Assembly (NCBI GenBank): GCA_040081205.1
Contig: JBEBHE010000303.1
Span: 1 to 5,583, forward strand
DNA length: 5,583 nucleotides
From: UBA5216 sp040081205
GTDB taxonomy: Bacteria; Pseudomonadota; Gammaproteobacteria; Burkholderiales; SG8-41
Reading direction: 5' to 3'
A program made the translations under genes and the position numbers. The notes beneath the pieces were generated by a model. That model was not told the origin of the DNA, did not search any database, and saw only the letters and a list, made by a program, of their open reading frames with translations. Positions within the stretch are counted from its first letter, which is position 1, and every line of letters starts with the position of its first letter. This document shows positions 5,574 to 5,583 of the stretch, piece by piece.

Positions 5574-5583
5574 ATGATAGAGC
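5574..5583 (+). CDS. ftsZ: Cell division protein FtsZ, 5' end only
   Basis: Only ATG ATA GAG and one further base are present, so the protein itself cannot be recognised. The call rests on position: ftsZ follows ftsA in nearly all proteobacterial dcw clusters, and a strong GGAGG (5563-5567) lies 6 bases before the ATG. An acidic M-[IF]-E start is common for FtsZ in this group. FtsZ is the tubulin-like GTPase that forms the division ring and binds FtsA through its C-terminal peptide. Confidence 0.7.

Noticed and set aside
1..5583. CRISPR array, tRNA/rRNA genes, insertion sequences or a novel defence system
   Set aside because: Nothing of this kind was seen. Nearly all the window is accounted for by conserved cell wall and division genes, and the only unexplained structure is the repeat and ddl junction reported above.

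Overview
The window is a segment of a dcw (division and cell wall) cluster. All confident genes are on the + strand in the order murC, murB, ddl, ftsQ, ftsA, with the first three codons of a gene that synteny marks as ftsZ at the right edge. The first ~94 bases probably hold the 3' end of the preceding gene, expected to be murG. Gene order and protein style point to a betaproteobacterium, perhaps close to the Nitrosomonadales: FtsQ begins MWNN..LNR, its POTRA domain carries ELRGTFF-like and PWVRKV motifs, and MurB is the short type II-like form. This placement rests on recalled family features, not on a search. The coding regions are GC-rich.

Layout: 1-94 is the tail of an upstream frame whose TGA overlaps the murC ATG, and it contains a GC-rich hairpin repeat. 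Next come murC (91-1518) and murB (1528-2457, with a possible TTG start at 1552). Positions 2454-2603 form an unusual junction: a remnant second copy of the ddl 5' end is followed by a second copy of the hairpin repeat. After it lie ddl (2600-3511), ftsQ (3501-4250, overlapping ddl by 11 bases) and ftsA (4257-5504). A 69-base, strikingly AT-rich spacer then leads to ftsZ at 5574.

The gene products act together. MurB and MurC make UDP-MurNAc and add its first L-Ala, and Ddl supplies D-Ala-D-Ala for the end of the stem peptide. FtsQ and FtsA are divisome proteins: FtsQ is the periplasmic hub around FtsB/FtsL, and FtsA is the membrane anchor of FtsZ. Tight spacing and overlaps suggest one co-transcribed, translationally coupled unit.

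The genes themselves are ordinary and apparently intact, and I see no new defence, mobile or biosynthetic system. The part worth a second look is the murB-ddl junction. There the first codons of ddl appear twice, 137 bases apart, separated by a hairpin repeat that also occurs just before murC. A 49-codon frame across this junction overlaps both the murB stop and the ddl start, so the coupling chain seems to have survived the rearrangement.
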